The position numbers were made by a program, and so were the translations under genes. From a candidate division TA06 bacterium (GTDB lineage: Bacteria; Hydrothermota; DG-26; E44-bin18), in assembly GCA_004376575.1 (NCBI GenBank), contig SOJN01000149.1, positions 1-35,570 on the forward strand: a stretch of 35,570 bases of DNA. Reading direction: 5' to 3'. Below are positions 24,423-33,307 of the stretch, piece by piece; within the stretch, counting starts at the first letter, position 1; each line of letters starts with the position of its first letter. The notes below the pieces were generated by a model that saw only the letters and a list, made by a program, of their open reading frames with translations, searched no databases and was not told the origin of the DNA.

Positions 24423-27400
24423 TCAATAGCGGACCTTGAATCCCAAGCCCAGGTTATATCTTCCCTCCTCATCACGGCTACCCACAACGGAAGACCCCTT
24501 CCACAGGTAATACTCTACCTTGTATTCATCTTTTGCTCCTGCAAACAGATCGTGAGAATAAGATACATATACACCTTTGCGAACGTATTTCCCGACAGTG
24601 AGCCGCGCAGACCTTTCTGGCCCGAAGAGCTCGCTTTTGAACCTTATTTCATGTAGACCGGTGGTCCTTTCCAGTTCCCTCATTACAATGTTCTGAAGGA
24701 CAGCTAGGCTGAGATCTCCGCCGGTTTTCGCGATCAGTTCTTGGCCGGACACGTTGCCGTTTGACCCCCTTCCGGTCGTGAAGCCGAGGCTCAGAAGGAG
24801 AAGAAGGTCTGTCTCTGAGAGTTCGGGATCGGGAGAAGAGAGATGGAACTCCGGTTCAAGCATCGTCCCTGCGACAGTGAGAGTGATAATATCTGGCAAG
24901 ACCTTATTGGAGTCTGGATCGAGAGGCTTGAAGGGATCTATTACTATGGCCTCCGCTTCAACGTCGACGGAGGGATTCAGTTCCGGGGCATTTGAAAATC
25001 TGAACTCCCCTGTCTTCACGTCGAAAGGCTGGGTGAACCCCAGATAGTAGAACCTCCCACCAACAATATCCATCACTCCAGAAAGAACCATTGTCCCGGG
25101 TCTCCATCTCACTCTCACATCGGCTCCCATTTCCAGATCCGCGTCTCTGTTGCTCAGGAATATGTTTCTGTCCCCATGGATCGTCAGGTCATATGATGCA
25201 TTGTGTTTGGATGCGGCCAGAGGTATGGCGCGTGTCCTGAACGGGACTGTAAGAGTACTCTGGATGACTTCGACATCACATTCAGTATGTATCATGTCTT
25301 TTCCGCGCCTGACGACCGCATCCGCGTTAACGACTGCAGAGACATCCTTGAAACCTTCAACGAGCGCATTTCTGGCCTTCACATTGAATTCATAGTCCTT
25401 GTAGGAAAGTGCCTCAAAAACGAGATAACCATTGACATCCACTGAACCGCCCTTAGTCTTGCCTGAGACAGACACAACATCGAGCCTTTCACCTTCGAGT
25501 TTCAACTTTCCCACAACATCAGTCGCCGAAGTCAAGGTGGGTCTGAAGAGGACTCTTGGCGAGGAAACATTCATCGTACCCGTGATGTTCGGGTTGTGGG
25601 GCGTTCCCCGTACGTTGATTTTGGCGTCTACTCTACCCTCTGCAACCTCAAACAGATTTCTCAAGGGGAAGAATATCCATACTCCGACGTCGTTGAAATC
25701 AGCGTCCAGTGACATGTCTGACTCTAGGATTCTGGGCCCTTCGCTTCTAATGGCAAGGTTGACCGGAATGTATCCAGACAGAGTTGACTTTCTTTCATTT
25801 CTGTAGATGATGAACTTCTCCGTTTTGAGAAGGTTCTTTGCATAGGAAAGGGAAATTATTGAGCTGTCCACTGATGCCTGCGCGATCGACATGCTTCGCA
25901 GATCGAGCAGGAGGGCCATCTGAGGATCCTCCAAAGTTCCGTTCAACTTGAAGTCGACTGTGAGAAATCCTTCTGCTTGAGGCTTGGATGTCAGCATGGC
26001 AGTCAGGCTGCTGAGCCGTACCGAATCGGCCCTCAGGTTGAATTCAGTATGTCCGTTGTTCAGATTGAGCCCGCCAAAAGACATCTCTGAACCGAGAAAG
26101 TCAAGCGTGCAAGGTCTGATGAAAAGGCCGCTGTCTGAGTAGACGACGCTCAACACACTTGAATTTTTGATTATCTGATCGTTGAGAACCAAAAAAAAGT
26201 TGTCCGCTTCGGCTTCTGCACTACCATCTTTCAGGAAGGCGTTTCCTCTCACGTTGAGAGAGCCCTCATCAGCAGTAGCCCACACCTCGTATTCAAGAGT
26301 CTTCCCTTCCGCAACAAGTTCTATTTTGCCCTGTTCCACTCGGGTGTCATTAAGTGCAACTCCAGCGAAGCTGATGGTCGCGGATCCTTTTGGTTCTCTT
26401 ACCATATCCTGTATGTTCAAGTTTGCGCCGAGATGATCAAACCGCAAACCCTTGAACTCGCCGTCAGCTATCCACGCGGTACCCGAAAGTGATGGGTTGC
26501 TCACCGTTCCTTCCATCCAGAGATAACCGCTTAGACTTCCCTTCAGGTCGTTGATGCCCAGGACCGGGCCGAATGTGGCCACGTCCATGTTTTCCATCTT
26601 GCTGTCGAGTTCAAAACCGGTTCTGGAAAGCCTGCCTGACGAAATGAAACGTCCTCTTTCAAAGGTGACATCAAGTGTGTCCAGCTTGATCGTGCCGGAG
26701 GAGTAGGAAAAATCAGAGATTGCACGGCTGAGTGTTATGCCATCTAAGGAGGTCTGGTTCAGGCGGGCCTTTCCTGTAGCTGTCACATTCTCAAGAGAGT
26801 TGCCGCTGCCGGTTAGATTCAAATTGCCGGTCAAGACAACTCGCCTGTCCAGCAGGAGTCCTGGGTCGAAGCTATCCAGTTGGCAGTCGACAGAAAATAC
26901 GGGGATTGTTGGAGTCATATCCACCAGGATGGAGCCTGTGGCGAACCCTTTTTCTATCTGCCATCTGTTGATTTTCAATCTGCCCTGAGGTCCGTCAAAG
27001 CTGGCAAGTAGGTCAAGCCGTCCAAGGTCTATGCCTCTTATTTGGGCACCAGCAACAAGCATTCTGGCGTTCACGGTTCTGACATCAAGGCTCTCACTGT
27101 AAGTTCCGCTGATCGTCATGTCGCCTTTCAGTCCCAGTTCGGGCTGCAAGATGTCGGCAAATTCCTCGACATTTACTTTCGAGTCGAGGAAAACGATATG
27201 TGTGCCAGTTGAATCCACCTTTCCCGCTACAGCGATTCTAGATCTTCTGGTTCTGAGCTGGAACTCCTTCAATTCGAGGCCCATTTCCCCTAGTGCGGCT
27301 TCACCAAATAGCCGGAACACTCTGAGGCGGCCGTTGACGGTAAACTTGCCATTGTACAGCCTGATTGTGGTTCCGTTTCCCTTCGTGAGAAGCGAGCAGA

Positions 27401-27929
27401 AAAGGTTCGCATCAGACACAGCGATATTTCTGTCCCCTTGAATGGACATGGCCCCATCTAGAACAATCATGTGGGCGATAGAAAAGGGGAATGCGCTCAG
27501 CGGTTTCTTTTGCGGTGTTGGCTTCGCTTCGCTGGCAGAAGGTTCCTTCCTGTTCAGGAGACCGGACAAGTTCCACTTACCGTTTTCCTTTTTCAAAGAC
27601 AGACCCGGGCCATGTATCATAATAGAGGTGAGGCGGCGCCTTACGACCAGTGCAATAGGAGAATAACTGACGGCAAGCGAATCAGCCCATATTATTGGCT
27701 TTTCTTCTCCCGCAGGCGCTATTTCTATTCCCGACAGCTTGATCTCGCCAAGAAGGGTACCCGCTACCCCTCTCACATCAACATTGATTCCTGAGGTCTC
27801 AATCCGTCTGACTAGATGGTTAACCACACGATTGAGCGCCCACTCGGTGCCCAGGATAAGGTGGGCTAGCAGGAATAGCATAGCAAGGGCTATGGTTACT
27901 ACATAGGTTATCTGACGTTTGCGGCTCAT
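24423..27929 (-). CDS. tamB: TamB-like inner-membrane/periplasmic protein (translocation and assembly module)
   Basis: An 1168-residue AsmA/TamB-family protein. One membrane anchor (residues about 9-28) precedes a very long run of beta-strand repeats (e.g. GSLSGYLWMEGTVSNPSLSG and similar 'G-x-L-D-A-x-I-x-V-x-G' units), forming the lipid-conducting groove known from TamB. The last 300 residues carry the TamB C-terminal domain (MDIVGGRFYYLGFTQPFDV, then PELSETDLLLLLSLG and GKYVRKGVYVSYSHDL). It starts 27 bases after the BamA/TamA-like gene, so the pair is an operon like tamA-tamB. Expected role: phospholipid passage between inner and outer membrane and/or outer-membrane protein insertion. Length is close to the 1259 residues of the E. 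coli protein. Confidence 0.9.
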   Translation of the reverse strand: MSRKRQITYVVTIALAMLFLLAHLILGTEWALNRVVNHLVRRIETSGINVDVRGVAGTLLGEIKLSGIEIAPAGEEKPIIWADSLAVSYSPIALVVRRRLTSIMIHGPGLSLKKENGKWNLSGLLNRKEPSASEAKPTPQKKPLSAFPFSIAHMIVLDGAMSIQGDRNIAVSDANLFCSLLTKGNGTTIRLYNGKFTVNGRLRVFRLFGEAALGEMGLELKEFQLRTRRSRIAVAGKVDSTGTHIVFLDSKVNVEEFADILQPELGLKGDMTISGTYSESLDVRTVNARMLVAGAQIRGIDLGRLDLLASFDGPQGRLKINRWQIEKGFATGSILVDMTPTIPVFSVDCQLDSFDPGLLLDRRVVLTGNLNLTGSGNSLENVTATGKARLNQTSLDGITLSRAISDFSYSSGTIKLDTLDVTFERGRFISSGRLSRTGFELDSKMENMDVATFGPVLGINDLKGSLSGYLWMEGTVSNPSLSGTAWIADGEFKGLRFDHLGANLNIQDMVREPKGSATISFAGVALNDTRVEQGKIELVAEGKTLEYEVWATADEGSLNVRGNAFLKDGSAEAEADNFFLVLNDQIIKNSSVLSVVYSDSGLFIRPCTLDFLGSEMSFGGLNLNNGHTEFNLRADSVRLSSLTAMLTSKPQAEGFLTVDFKLNGTLEDPQMALLLDLRSMSIAQASVDSSIISLSYAKNLLKTEKFIIYRNERKSTLSGYIPVNLAIRSEGPRILESDMSLDADFNDVGVWIFFPLRNLFEVAEGRVDAKINVRGTPHNPNITGTMNVSSPRVLFRPTLTSATDVVGKLKLEGERLDVVSVSGKTKGGSVDVNGYLVFEALSYKDYEFNVKARNALVEGFKDVSAVVNADAVVRRGKDMIHTECDVEVIQSTLTVPFRTRAIPLAASKHNASYDLTIHGDRNIFLSNRDADLEMGADVRVRWRPGTMVLSGVMDIVGGRFYYLGFTQPFDVKTGEFRFSNAPELNPSVDVEAEAIVIDPFKPLDPDSNKVLPDIITLTVAGTMLEPEFHLSSPDPELSETDLLLLLSLGFTTGRGSNGNVSGQELIAKTGGDLSLAVLQNIVMRELERTTGLHEIRFKSELFGPERSARLTVGKYVRKGVYVSYSHDLFAGAKDEYKVEYYLWKGSSVVGSRDEEGRYNLGLGFKVRY

Positions 27930-27956
27930 CGTCTTGAAGGGGTCTTCATTAAGAAC

Positions 27957-29765
27957 CTAAAACAGGTGGCCTATCCCGAAGTATACACGACCCAAGTCGG
28001 TGTCGCTCGGACCTGTTATGTTACGTGCATAGTCCAGTCTGAAAGGCCCTATGGGTGTTTCCAGGCGGAGTCCTACACCTGCACCCGTCTGCAGATCAGC
28101 AAATTTGATGTCACTCTTGTTCCTCCAGGCATTACCCATGTCCACAAAATATGCCAGGCCGATATACCTTCCATAGATCTTGAACACGGGAAAACGCATT
28201 TCGGCATTGGATGTTATGAGGTAGTTGCCTCCTTCTGTCAAATCCTGCTCCCGATAGCCCCTGATGGCGTCAGTCCCCCTGAGGGCAAATCTCTCTTCAA
28301 ATGGTGTGACCCTGCCACCAAATGACTCTATGAGTCCGCCGCGCGCCCTGAGTGCAAAGACGATACTTCTCAGGGGGTTGTAAAACGCGCTGGCGTCTGC
28401 GATGAATCGGTAGAAGTAGTTGTCCCCTCCAAGCAAACCACCCGCGTATTCAGTTGCGAACGAACTGAAGGTTCCATTTCTTGGATCAAAAATGTTGTTT
28501 CTGTAATCCCTTGAGACTGACAAACGGACGCTATTAGTAACGGCCTCTGGCCTAGTATCACTCTCCTTGAAGATTTCCACTGATGCAGTTTTGAACTTGT
28601 ATTCAGCAAAGGCCTCGATATGTTTTCCCATGTACCGGCCCATTCTTAAGTGACCTCCGGTTTCGATTATATGGTACGATTCTAATAGTACTCTGTGATG
28701 AAACAGATGAAGCTGGCCCTGAAATAAAGAGTTGAAGAGGTAGGGTTCACGGTGGGTGATGCCAAATCTCTCTTCGTGTTCATTCTCTGAAGGGTATGGA
28801 TTCAAAGAATATGACGATTCCAGTTTCAGTTTCTGCCCATTATTCAGGAGATTATCGTGTCCCCAGTTGAGATAGACAGATATCCAATCCGGCGACCGAA
28901 AGCCCCCGCCGAAGGCAACCCACCTCGGTTTGCCTTCGACCACACTAAACACCAGGTCCACTATCTCCTTCTTTTCCTCCGCACCAACTACGTCGAACCT
29001 GACGTCTTTGAACAGCCCTGTTCCATATATCCTTCTCTGGCTCTCGTAAGCCTTTCCGGGATTGAATATCTCTCCGGGTTTGATTACGATCTCCCTTTCA
29101 ATAATTTCTCTCCTGACAGACTTGTCGCCACTTATACTGACAGTGCCCACCTTGACCTGGTTCCCTTCGTCTATCTCAAAAATCAATAGCCTGGAATATC
29201 TCAGGTTGGGCGATGTCTCCAATCTGTGGTCGATCTTGCAGTATACGTACCCCTCTCTTGCATAGAACTCGCGCATCCTGAATTCTGAGTAATATATGAG
29301 GGCATTTTTCAGAACTTGGCCGGTTCTCATAGTAAGCAAACCCTTCAGTTTCCTCGCGTCAATCTTCTCTGCTCCCTCTATTACTATGCTGGAAATCGTG
29401 TAGGGGCTTCCCTCTTGTATGATGTAGGTATAGGTTATCAGGCGCTCGCGTTTAGGATCGGGAATTCTTTTTGTCTGCACCAATCTCGCATCGAGATATC
29501 CGTTCTGTCTATAGAATGCGATCACATTTTCAACATCGCGCACAAGCTGGAAGGAATCCTCCGGCTGACCGACCTTTAACCTCATCTGGTCTCTCAACGT
29601 GCTGGCCTTAAAGGACCTGTTCCCCTCAAATAGAATGCTGCGAACGATGGTCTCTTCTTCCTGGCCTAAGCAAAAGGAAGGGAGAAGTGCCAGGAACATC
29701 ACAATAATAATTGAGCCGGCTAGTTTGGAGAGCCGGTCAGAGGTTTCCAAAGATTTGTAGTTCAT
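27957..29765 (-). CDS. BamA/TamA-family outer-membrane assembly protein
   Basis: About 602 residues from the ATG at 29765, chosen because it begins the signal peptide (hydrophobic core LAGSIIIVMFLALLPSFCLG) and lies 50 bases after the -10 box. An ATG at 29813 in the same frame would be almost leaderless. Three POTRA domains are seen: one starting at SILFEGNRSFKAS, one at SIVIEGAEKIDARKLKG and one at TVSISGDKSVRREI. The C-terminal 16-strand-type barrel ends in FGIGHLF, an Omp85-like C-terminal aromatic. The lid-loop motif is IRGY in GTDAIRGYREQD. With three POTRAs and TamB next door, TamA is the likelier role, but BamA itself (usually five POTRAs) cannot be ruled out. Confidence 0.9.
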   Translation of the reverse strand: MNYKSLETSDRLSKLAGSIIIVMFLALLPSFCLGQEEETIVRSILFEGNRSFKASTLRDQMRLKVGQPEDSFQLVRDVENVIAFYRQNGYLDARLVQTKRIPDPKRERLITYTYIIQEGSPYTISSIVIEGAEKIDARKLKGLLTMRTGQVLKNALIYYSEFRMREFYAREGYVYCKIDHRLETSPNLRYSRLLIFEIDEGNQVKVGTVSISGDKSVRREIIEREIVIKPGEIFNPGKAYESQRRIYGTGLFKDVRFDVVGAEEKKEIVDLVFSVVEGKPRWVAFGGGFRSPDWISVYLNWGHDNLLNNGQKLKLESSYSLNPYPSENEHEERFGITHREPYLFNSLFQGQLHLFHHRVLLESYHIIETGGHLRMGRYMGKHIEAFAEYKFKTASVEIFKESDTRPEAVTNSVRLSVSRDYRNNIFDPRNGTFSSFATEYAGGLLGGDNYFYRFIADASAFYNPLRSIVFALRARGGLIESFGGRVTPFEERFALRGTDAIRGYREQDLTEGGNYLITSNAEMRFPVFKIYGRYIGLAYFVDMGNAWRNKSDIKFADLQTGAGVGLRLETPIGPFRLDYARNITGPSDTDLGRVYFGIGHLF

Positions 29766-29823
29766 ATGTTTAGCCCTATTGATTATAGTGTTGCATTCAT
29801 ACAATGTCAACATCAGAGCACCT

Positions 29824-29853
29824 ATTCGACGATATGATGGGATATGGTGTCAA
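29824..29853 (-). promoter_or_regulatory. candidate promoter of the tamA-tamB-like operon
   Basis: On the minus strand, a perfect TTGACA, 18 bases, then TCGAAT (4 of 6). Transcription would begin near 29818, which favours the start at 29765 for the BamA/TamA gene. Confidence 0.5.
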
Positions 29854-29874
29854 TTGGCGCTTGCATCTTCATGC

Positions 29875-29903
29875 TTGACAATCGGGGCAAAAGGTGGTAT
29901 ACA
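29875..29903 (+). promoter_or_regulatory. promoter of the plus-strand secreted-protein/PorV/accA group
   Basis: A perfect TTGACA, exactly 17 bases, then TATACA (4 of 6), 42 bases before the ATG at 29945. It is back to back with the tamA-tamB promoter. Confidence 0.7.
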
Positions 29904-29944
29904 TAGAGGACGCAAAATAATAACAATACAATCTGGAGGTAAAC

Positions 29945-30271
29945 ATGCCTAGAAGGGCAGCCTCAGCCCTCGGCTTCCTTTTGGCCTTTGCCTTTTTTAA
30001 TTTGTGCTTCTCTGCGGAGCTTTTTATCGGCTCAGAGGACGTGCCGTTCGAGTTAGGGACTTATGCCGAATACACACAGAATGCGGATATGTTCTTCTGG
30101 ACACAGTTTGACTCAACTGCGACTATGTGGGATCTGACTGTCTATCCCGGCGAGCAGACGGCCACCGTTCGGCTTCTTGACCCCAGTCAGGGTAATCCCC
30201 CTGCGCCCGACACTTTTCCTTCTGCGGAGCTTGTTGAGCTAGACACACTGGGTGACGGGAGTGAGGCCTAG
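29945..30271 (+). pseudogene. N-terminal part of secreted tail-bearing protein, ended by an in-frame amber codon
   Basis: This 108-residue reading frame has a signal peptide (RRAASALGFLLAFAFFNLCFSA, residues 3-24, cleaved near FSA-EL) and a good GGAGG site 5 bases before the ATG. It stops at TAG (30269-30271). The frame then continues without any other stop to 31399, starting with T-Y-M-S-K, so the two parts look like one 485-codon gene broken by a single base. A tryptophan codon TGG changed to TAG would explain it. The alternatives are a sequencing error, a real nonsense mutation, or stop readthrough. The mature fragment by itself has no recognised domain. Confidence 0.75.
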
Positions 30272-30277
30272 ACCTAT

Positions 30278-31399
30278 ATGTCGAAAGAAACATTCTACCT
30301 GTATGTGCAGGGGATAGATTTCGTGGTCACACCATTCAGATTCATCGGCAACTATCAGCCGGACGCCCGGGTTTACTTCTTCCCTATTTTCTATGGTAGC
30401 GGATGGATAACCTCCTGGACCTGGACGTATGACGTTGGTATCCCATACACCGCAAATGAGATGCACCTGAAACAGGTTGTGGCCAAGGGATGGGTGAAGA
30501 CGGAAATAACAGGCGGCCAGTACTGGCCTTGCCTGGTCATCAGAGACAATTATACTTTCAGTGACAACTTCGGGACCAACGACCTAAGGTGGCTCTATGA
30601 ATGGGTCGTTGCTGGAAGATTTGCCGGAGGAAACGGTATAGCGGCTGCCTTGAGTCCAAACGGTGCGAGCAAGGACTTTATTGTTGTGGACAAGATGCTG
30701 CGCATGAAATCACTGAATGTTCCGGGCTGGGACCTCACCTGTCCCGTGTTCGACAGCACGACCGTGTGGACTGATACGTCCTTTGCGGGGCCGTACCCGG
30801 TCTCAAGTATCATAACCGATCCAGGTGGAATAGGTGGCGACTCGTTATTCTACATGGTGGACTCTGGAAGCTTCACAGGAGTTGGTCACGACAGCCTCTG
30901 GGGAGACAAGTACTACTTCACCATCCCGGAGGTCGCGAGCTCGTGCACCATCTCCTACTATCTGTGGGCAGAGGATTCGTTCAGTGTGGTCAATAGTATC
31001 GATATATGGACCACAGATCCGGAAGCCGCGCCCGAGAATAATCTGATCACGTTTGTTGTTACATTGACAGCAGTTGAAGAGAAATGGACCAGGCGCGTCG
31101 AGCAGGAAGCTCTTCGGGTTTTTCCGAATCCATTCTCGTCATCGGTGCGTATCGATGCCGGCGTCGCCTGGGACGGTGGTCCTGCACGGATAAATATATT
31201 TGATCAGGCGGGTCGCCTCGTACGCACATTCAACCTGGCTGAGTCCCCGGAGAATAGCCGGGGAACAACAGTTCACCTTTCCTGGACCGGTACCGATGAA
31301 CTTAATCGATCAGTGCCATCCGGGATGTATTTCGTCACGCTTGAGCAGCCATCCAGCCCGATTACCACTCACGCCACCAAGCTGGTCAAGATTCGATAG
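30278..31399 (+). pseudogene. C-terminal part of the same secreted protein, with FlgD/Por-type secretion tail
   Basis: A 373-residue frame, the continuation of 29945-30271 past one TAG. As an independent gene it would lack a signal peptide and has no close ribosome-binding site, which supports a broken single gene. It reads like a secreted, aromatic-rich beta domain (with W-x-Y and G-W-I-T-S-W type stretches). The C-terminal 95 residues are the secretion/FlgD-like tail: VFPNPFSSSV, then INIFDQAGRLVRTF, then WTGTDELNRSVPSGMYFVTL, ending in KLVKIR. Such tails direct cargo to type IX-like or related outer-membrane systems. The PorV-like gene follows 15 bases later. The function of the middle part is unknown. 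Confidence 0.75.
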
Positions 31400-31414
31400 G
31401 GAGGACCTTAATCA

Positions 31415-32332
31415 ATGAAGCGTGCCATATTTTCCATCCTTCTCGTTCTGGTTGCATGTTCTCTTCCAGCAGACGAGATTTACGAGGGAGCAGGGTTGAG
31501 CGGTATGGTCTTTTTGAAGATTGGAGTCGGGCCACGCGCCAGCGGACTGGCCGGTGCATACAGCGCAGTGGCAGACAACAGTATGGCCGTTTTCTGGAAC
31601 CCTGCTGGCCTGGCGGGCTTGAAGGGAACCGACATGGGTTTCGCGCACAACCAATACGTGGAAGGGATGAGATATGACGTTGCGTCCCTGGCCATGGGTA
31701 CAAGAATTGGCACTTTTGGCTTGGGAATGGGGGCTCTTTATGCAGACGATCTTGAGCTCCGCGAAAAGCCCGGAGAGCCCGAGGGTCTATTCAGATATTA
31801 CGACTATGTTCTGAGTCTCTCCTACGCTCGAAAGATGAGCTCTGAATCGGATGTAGGCTTCACTGCAAAAGCGCTCCAGGAGAGAATCTATATATACAGC
31901 GCAAGCGGGTTTGCGTTCGACTTTGGAGTTGCTTTCAGGCCAACGGAGCTGAGAGGCCTGACTCTCACCGGGACTCTTTTGAATCTGGGGCCGAAGGTGA
32001 AGTTTCGCGAGGAGGGCTTCAAGCTCCCTTTGACCACAAGGGTGGGTGCAGCCTACAGGGTGCCCAGGCAGTTCATTGATGGTAGATGGCTCTTATCTTT
32101 CGAAGGGTCAAAACCGATAGACGCATATTATGTGTACAGCGGCGGAGTAGAATACACATACAAAAATGCTCTTGCAATAAGAGGCGGCTACAAGTATGGT
32201 CACGATACGGAAAGTCTCTCTTTTGGAGCTGGATTTACGTTTGCGCAGATGCGCCTGAATTATTCCTATACGCCCTGGAGTTATGACTTTGGGGCGGAAC
32301 ACTGGATATCCGTCGGAGTAAGCCTGGACTGA
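31415..32332 (+). CDS. PorV/PorQ-like outer-membrane protein
   Basis: A 305-residue protein with a signal peptide (residues 1-18, AC-SLPA; the -LVAC- shape could also be read as a lipobox). It has the family's marks: GPRASGLAGAYSAVADNSMAVFWNPAGLA (residues 38-66, with the NPA motif) followed by repeated 10-12-residue strands with alternating hydrophobic and polar residues. It belongs to the PorV/PorQ group, of which PorV is a type IX secretion shuttle barrel, although many members in candidate phyla have no assigned role. It follows a gene whose product ends in a FlgD/Por-type tail, so a cargo-partner link is plausible. GGAGG precedes the ATG. It lies 17 bases before accA, so they are probably co-transcribed. 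Confidence 0.85.
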   Translation: MKRAIFSILLVLVACSLPADEIYEGAGLSGMVFLKIGVGPRASGLAGAYSAVADNSMAVFWNPAGLAGLKGTDMGFAHNQYVEGMRYDVASLAMGTRIGTFGLGMGALYADDLELREKPGEPEGLFRYYDYVLSLSYARKMSSESDVGFTAKALQERIYIYSASGFAFDFGVAFRPTELRGLTLTGTLLNLGPKVKFREEGFKLPLTTRVGAAYRVPRQFIDGRWLLSFEGSKPIDAYYVYSGGVEYTYKNALAIRGGYKYGHDTESLSFGAGFTFAQMRLNYSYTPWSYDFGAEHWISVGVSLD

Positions 32333-32349
32333 AACAACTGGAGGAAGAG

Positions 32350-33303
32350 TTGGCAGGAGTTTGTCTTGACTTTGAGCGCCCGATCCTAGAACTGGAAAAG
32401 AAGATAGCTGAGCTGAAGGGGCTTGCCTCGGCAGAGAAGCTCCAGGTGGACGATGAAATCAAGAGGCTTGAAAGGAAAGCAGAGAAACTGACCAAAGAGA
32501 TCTATTCCAAACTAAGCAGGTGGCAGAGAGTTCAACTAGCCAGACATCCGAGCAGACCATATACTCTCGACTTTATCAAACACATGGCTGATGATTTCAT
32601 TGAACTACACGGCGATAGACTTTATGCAGATGACGCCGCCATAGTGGCGGGACTTGCCAGGATAGGCGAAAGGCAGATGGTTGTGATAGGACACGAGAAG
32701 GGCAGAACAACGAAGGAGAAGATTGAGCGCAACTTCGGCATGGCCCATCCGGATGGATTCCGAAAAGCACTTCGCGTTATGCAGATGGCCACCAAGTTCA
32801 AGATGCCGATCGTAACTTTCATTGACTCCAGTGGAGCATATCCCGGTATAGGAGCTGAGGAAAGGGGAATCTCAGAATCGATTGCCAGGAACATGAAGGA
32901 GATGGCACTTCTGCCTGTCCCCATAATTTGTGTGATCACGGGAGAGGGGATGAGTGGTGGGGCGATTGCGATTGCGCTGGGTGACCGTGTGCTGATAATG
33001 GAGAATGCAGTCTACTCAACGATCACCCCTGAAGGGTGCGCCTCAATACTCTGGAGAGATTCATCCAAAGCGCCACAGGCGGCAGAGAGCTTGAAGGTGA
33101 GCGCAAAAGACTTGATACAGCTGGGCGTTGTTGATGAGATAATCGAGGAGCCGCTGGGTGGTGCGCACAGAAACCACAAGGAAGCGGCAGAGAATGTGAA
33201 ATCCGCAATACTCAGGCATCTGGCAGAGCTTGACAAACTCCCATCAGAAGAGCTCACTCAGATGAGAATAGACAAGTTCGCCAGGATTGGTGTCTCAAGC
33301 TGA
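32350..33303 (+). CDS. accA: acetyl-CoA carboxylase carboxyltransferase subunit alpha
   Basis: A 317-residue protein, very close in length to E. coli AccA (319). It starts with TTG, preceded by GGAGG at 5 bases; the resulting N-terminus (LDFERPILELEKKIAELK, residues 6-23) is typical of AccA. Conserved blocks include DGDRLYADDAAIVAG-like (HGDRLYADD), DSSGAYPGIGAEERG and TGEGMSGGAIAI, the oxyanion-forming and biotin-carboxyl transfer parts of the crotonase fold. With AccD it transfers carboxyl from carboxybiotin to acetyl-CoA, the first step of fatty-acid synthesis. accD, accB and accC are not in the window. It stands between a PorV-like gene and a secreted peptidase gene, an unusual setting. 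Confidence 0.95.
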   Translation: MAGVCLDFERPILELEKKIAELKGLASAEKLQVDDEIKRLERKAEKLTKEIYSKLSRWQRVQLARHPSRPYTLDFIKHMADDFIELHGDRLYADDAAIVAGLARIGERQMVVIGHEKGRTTKEKIERNFGMAHPDGFRKALRVMQMATKFKMPIVTFIDSSGAYPGIGAEERGISESIARNMKEMALLPVPIICVITGEGMSGGAIAIALGDRVLIMENAVYSTITPEGCASILWRDSSKAPQAAESLKVSAKDLIQLGVVDEIIEEPLGGAHRNHKEAAENVKSAILRHLAELDKLPSEELTQMRIDKFARIGVSS

Positions 33304-33307
33304 TGGA

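Noticed and set aside
29766-29813. Upstream ATG giving a 16-residue longer BamA/TamA-like protein
   Set aside because: It would lie within a few bases of the predicted transcription start and precedes, rather than begins, the signal peptide; kept only as an alternative.
29945-31399. Frameshift in the tail-bearing secreted protein
   Set aside because: Both parts are in the same frame, so a single nonsense codon explains the break without any shift.
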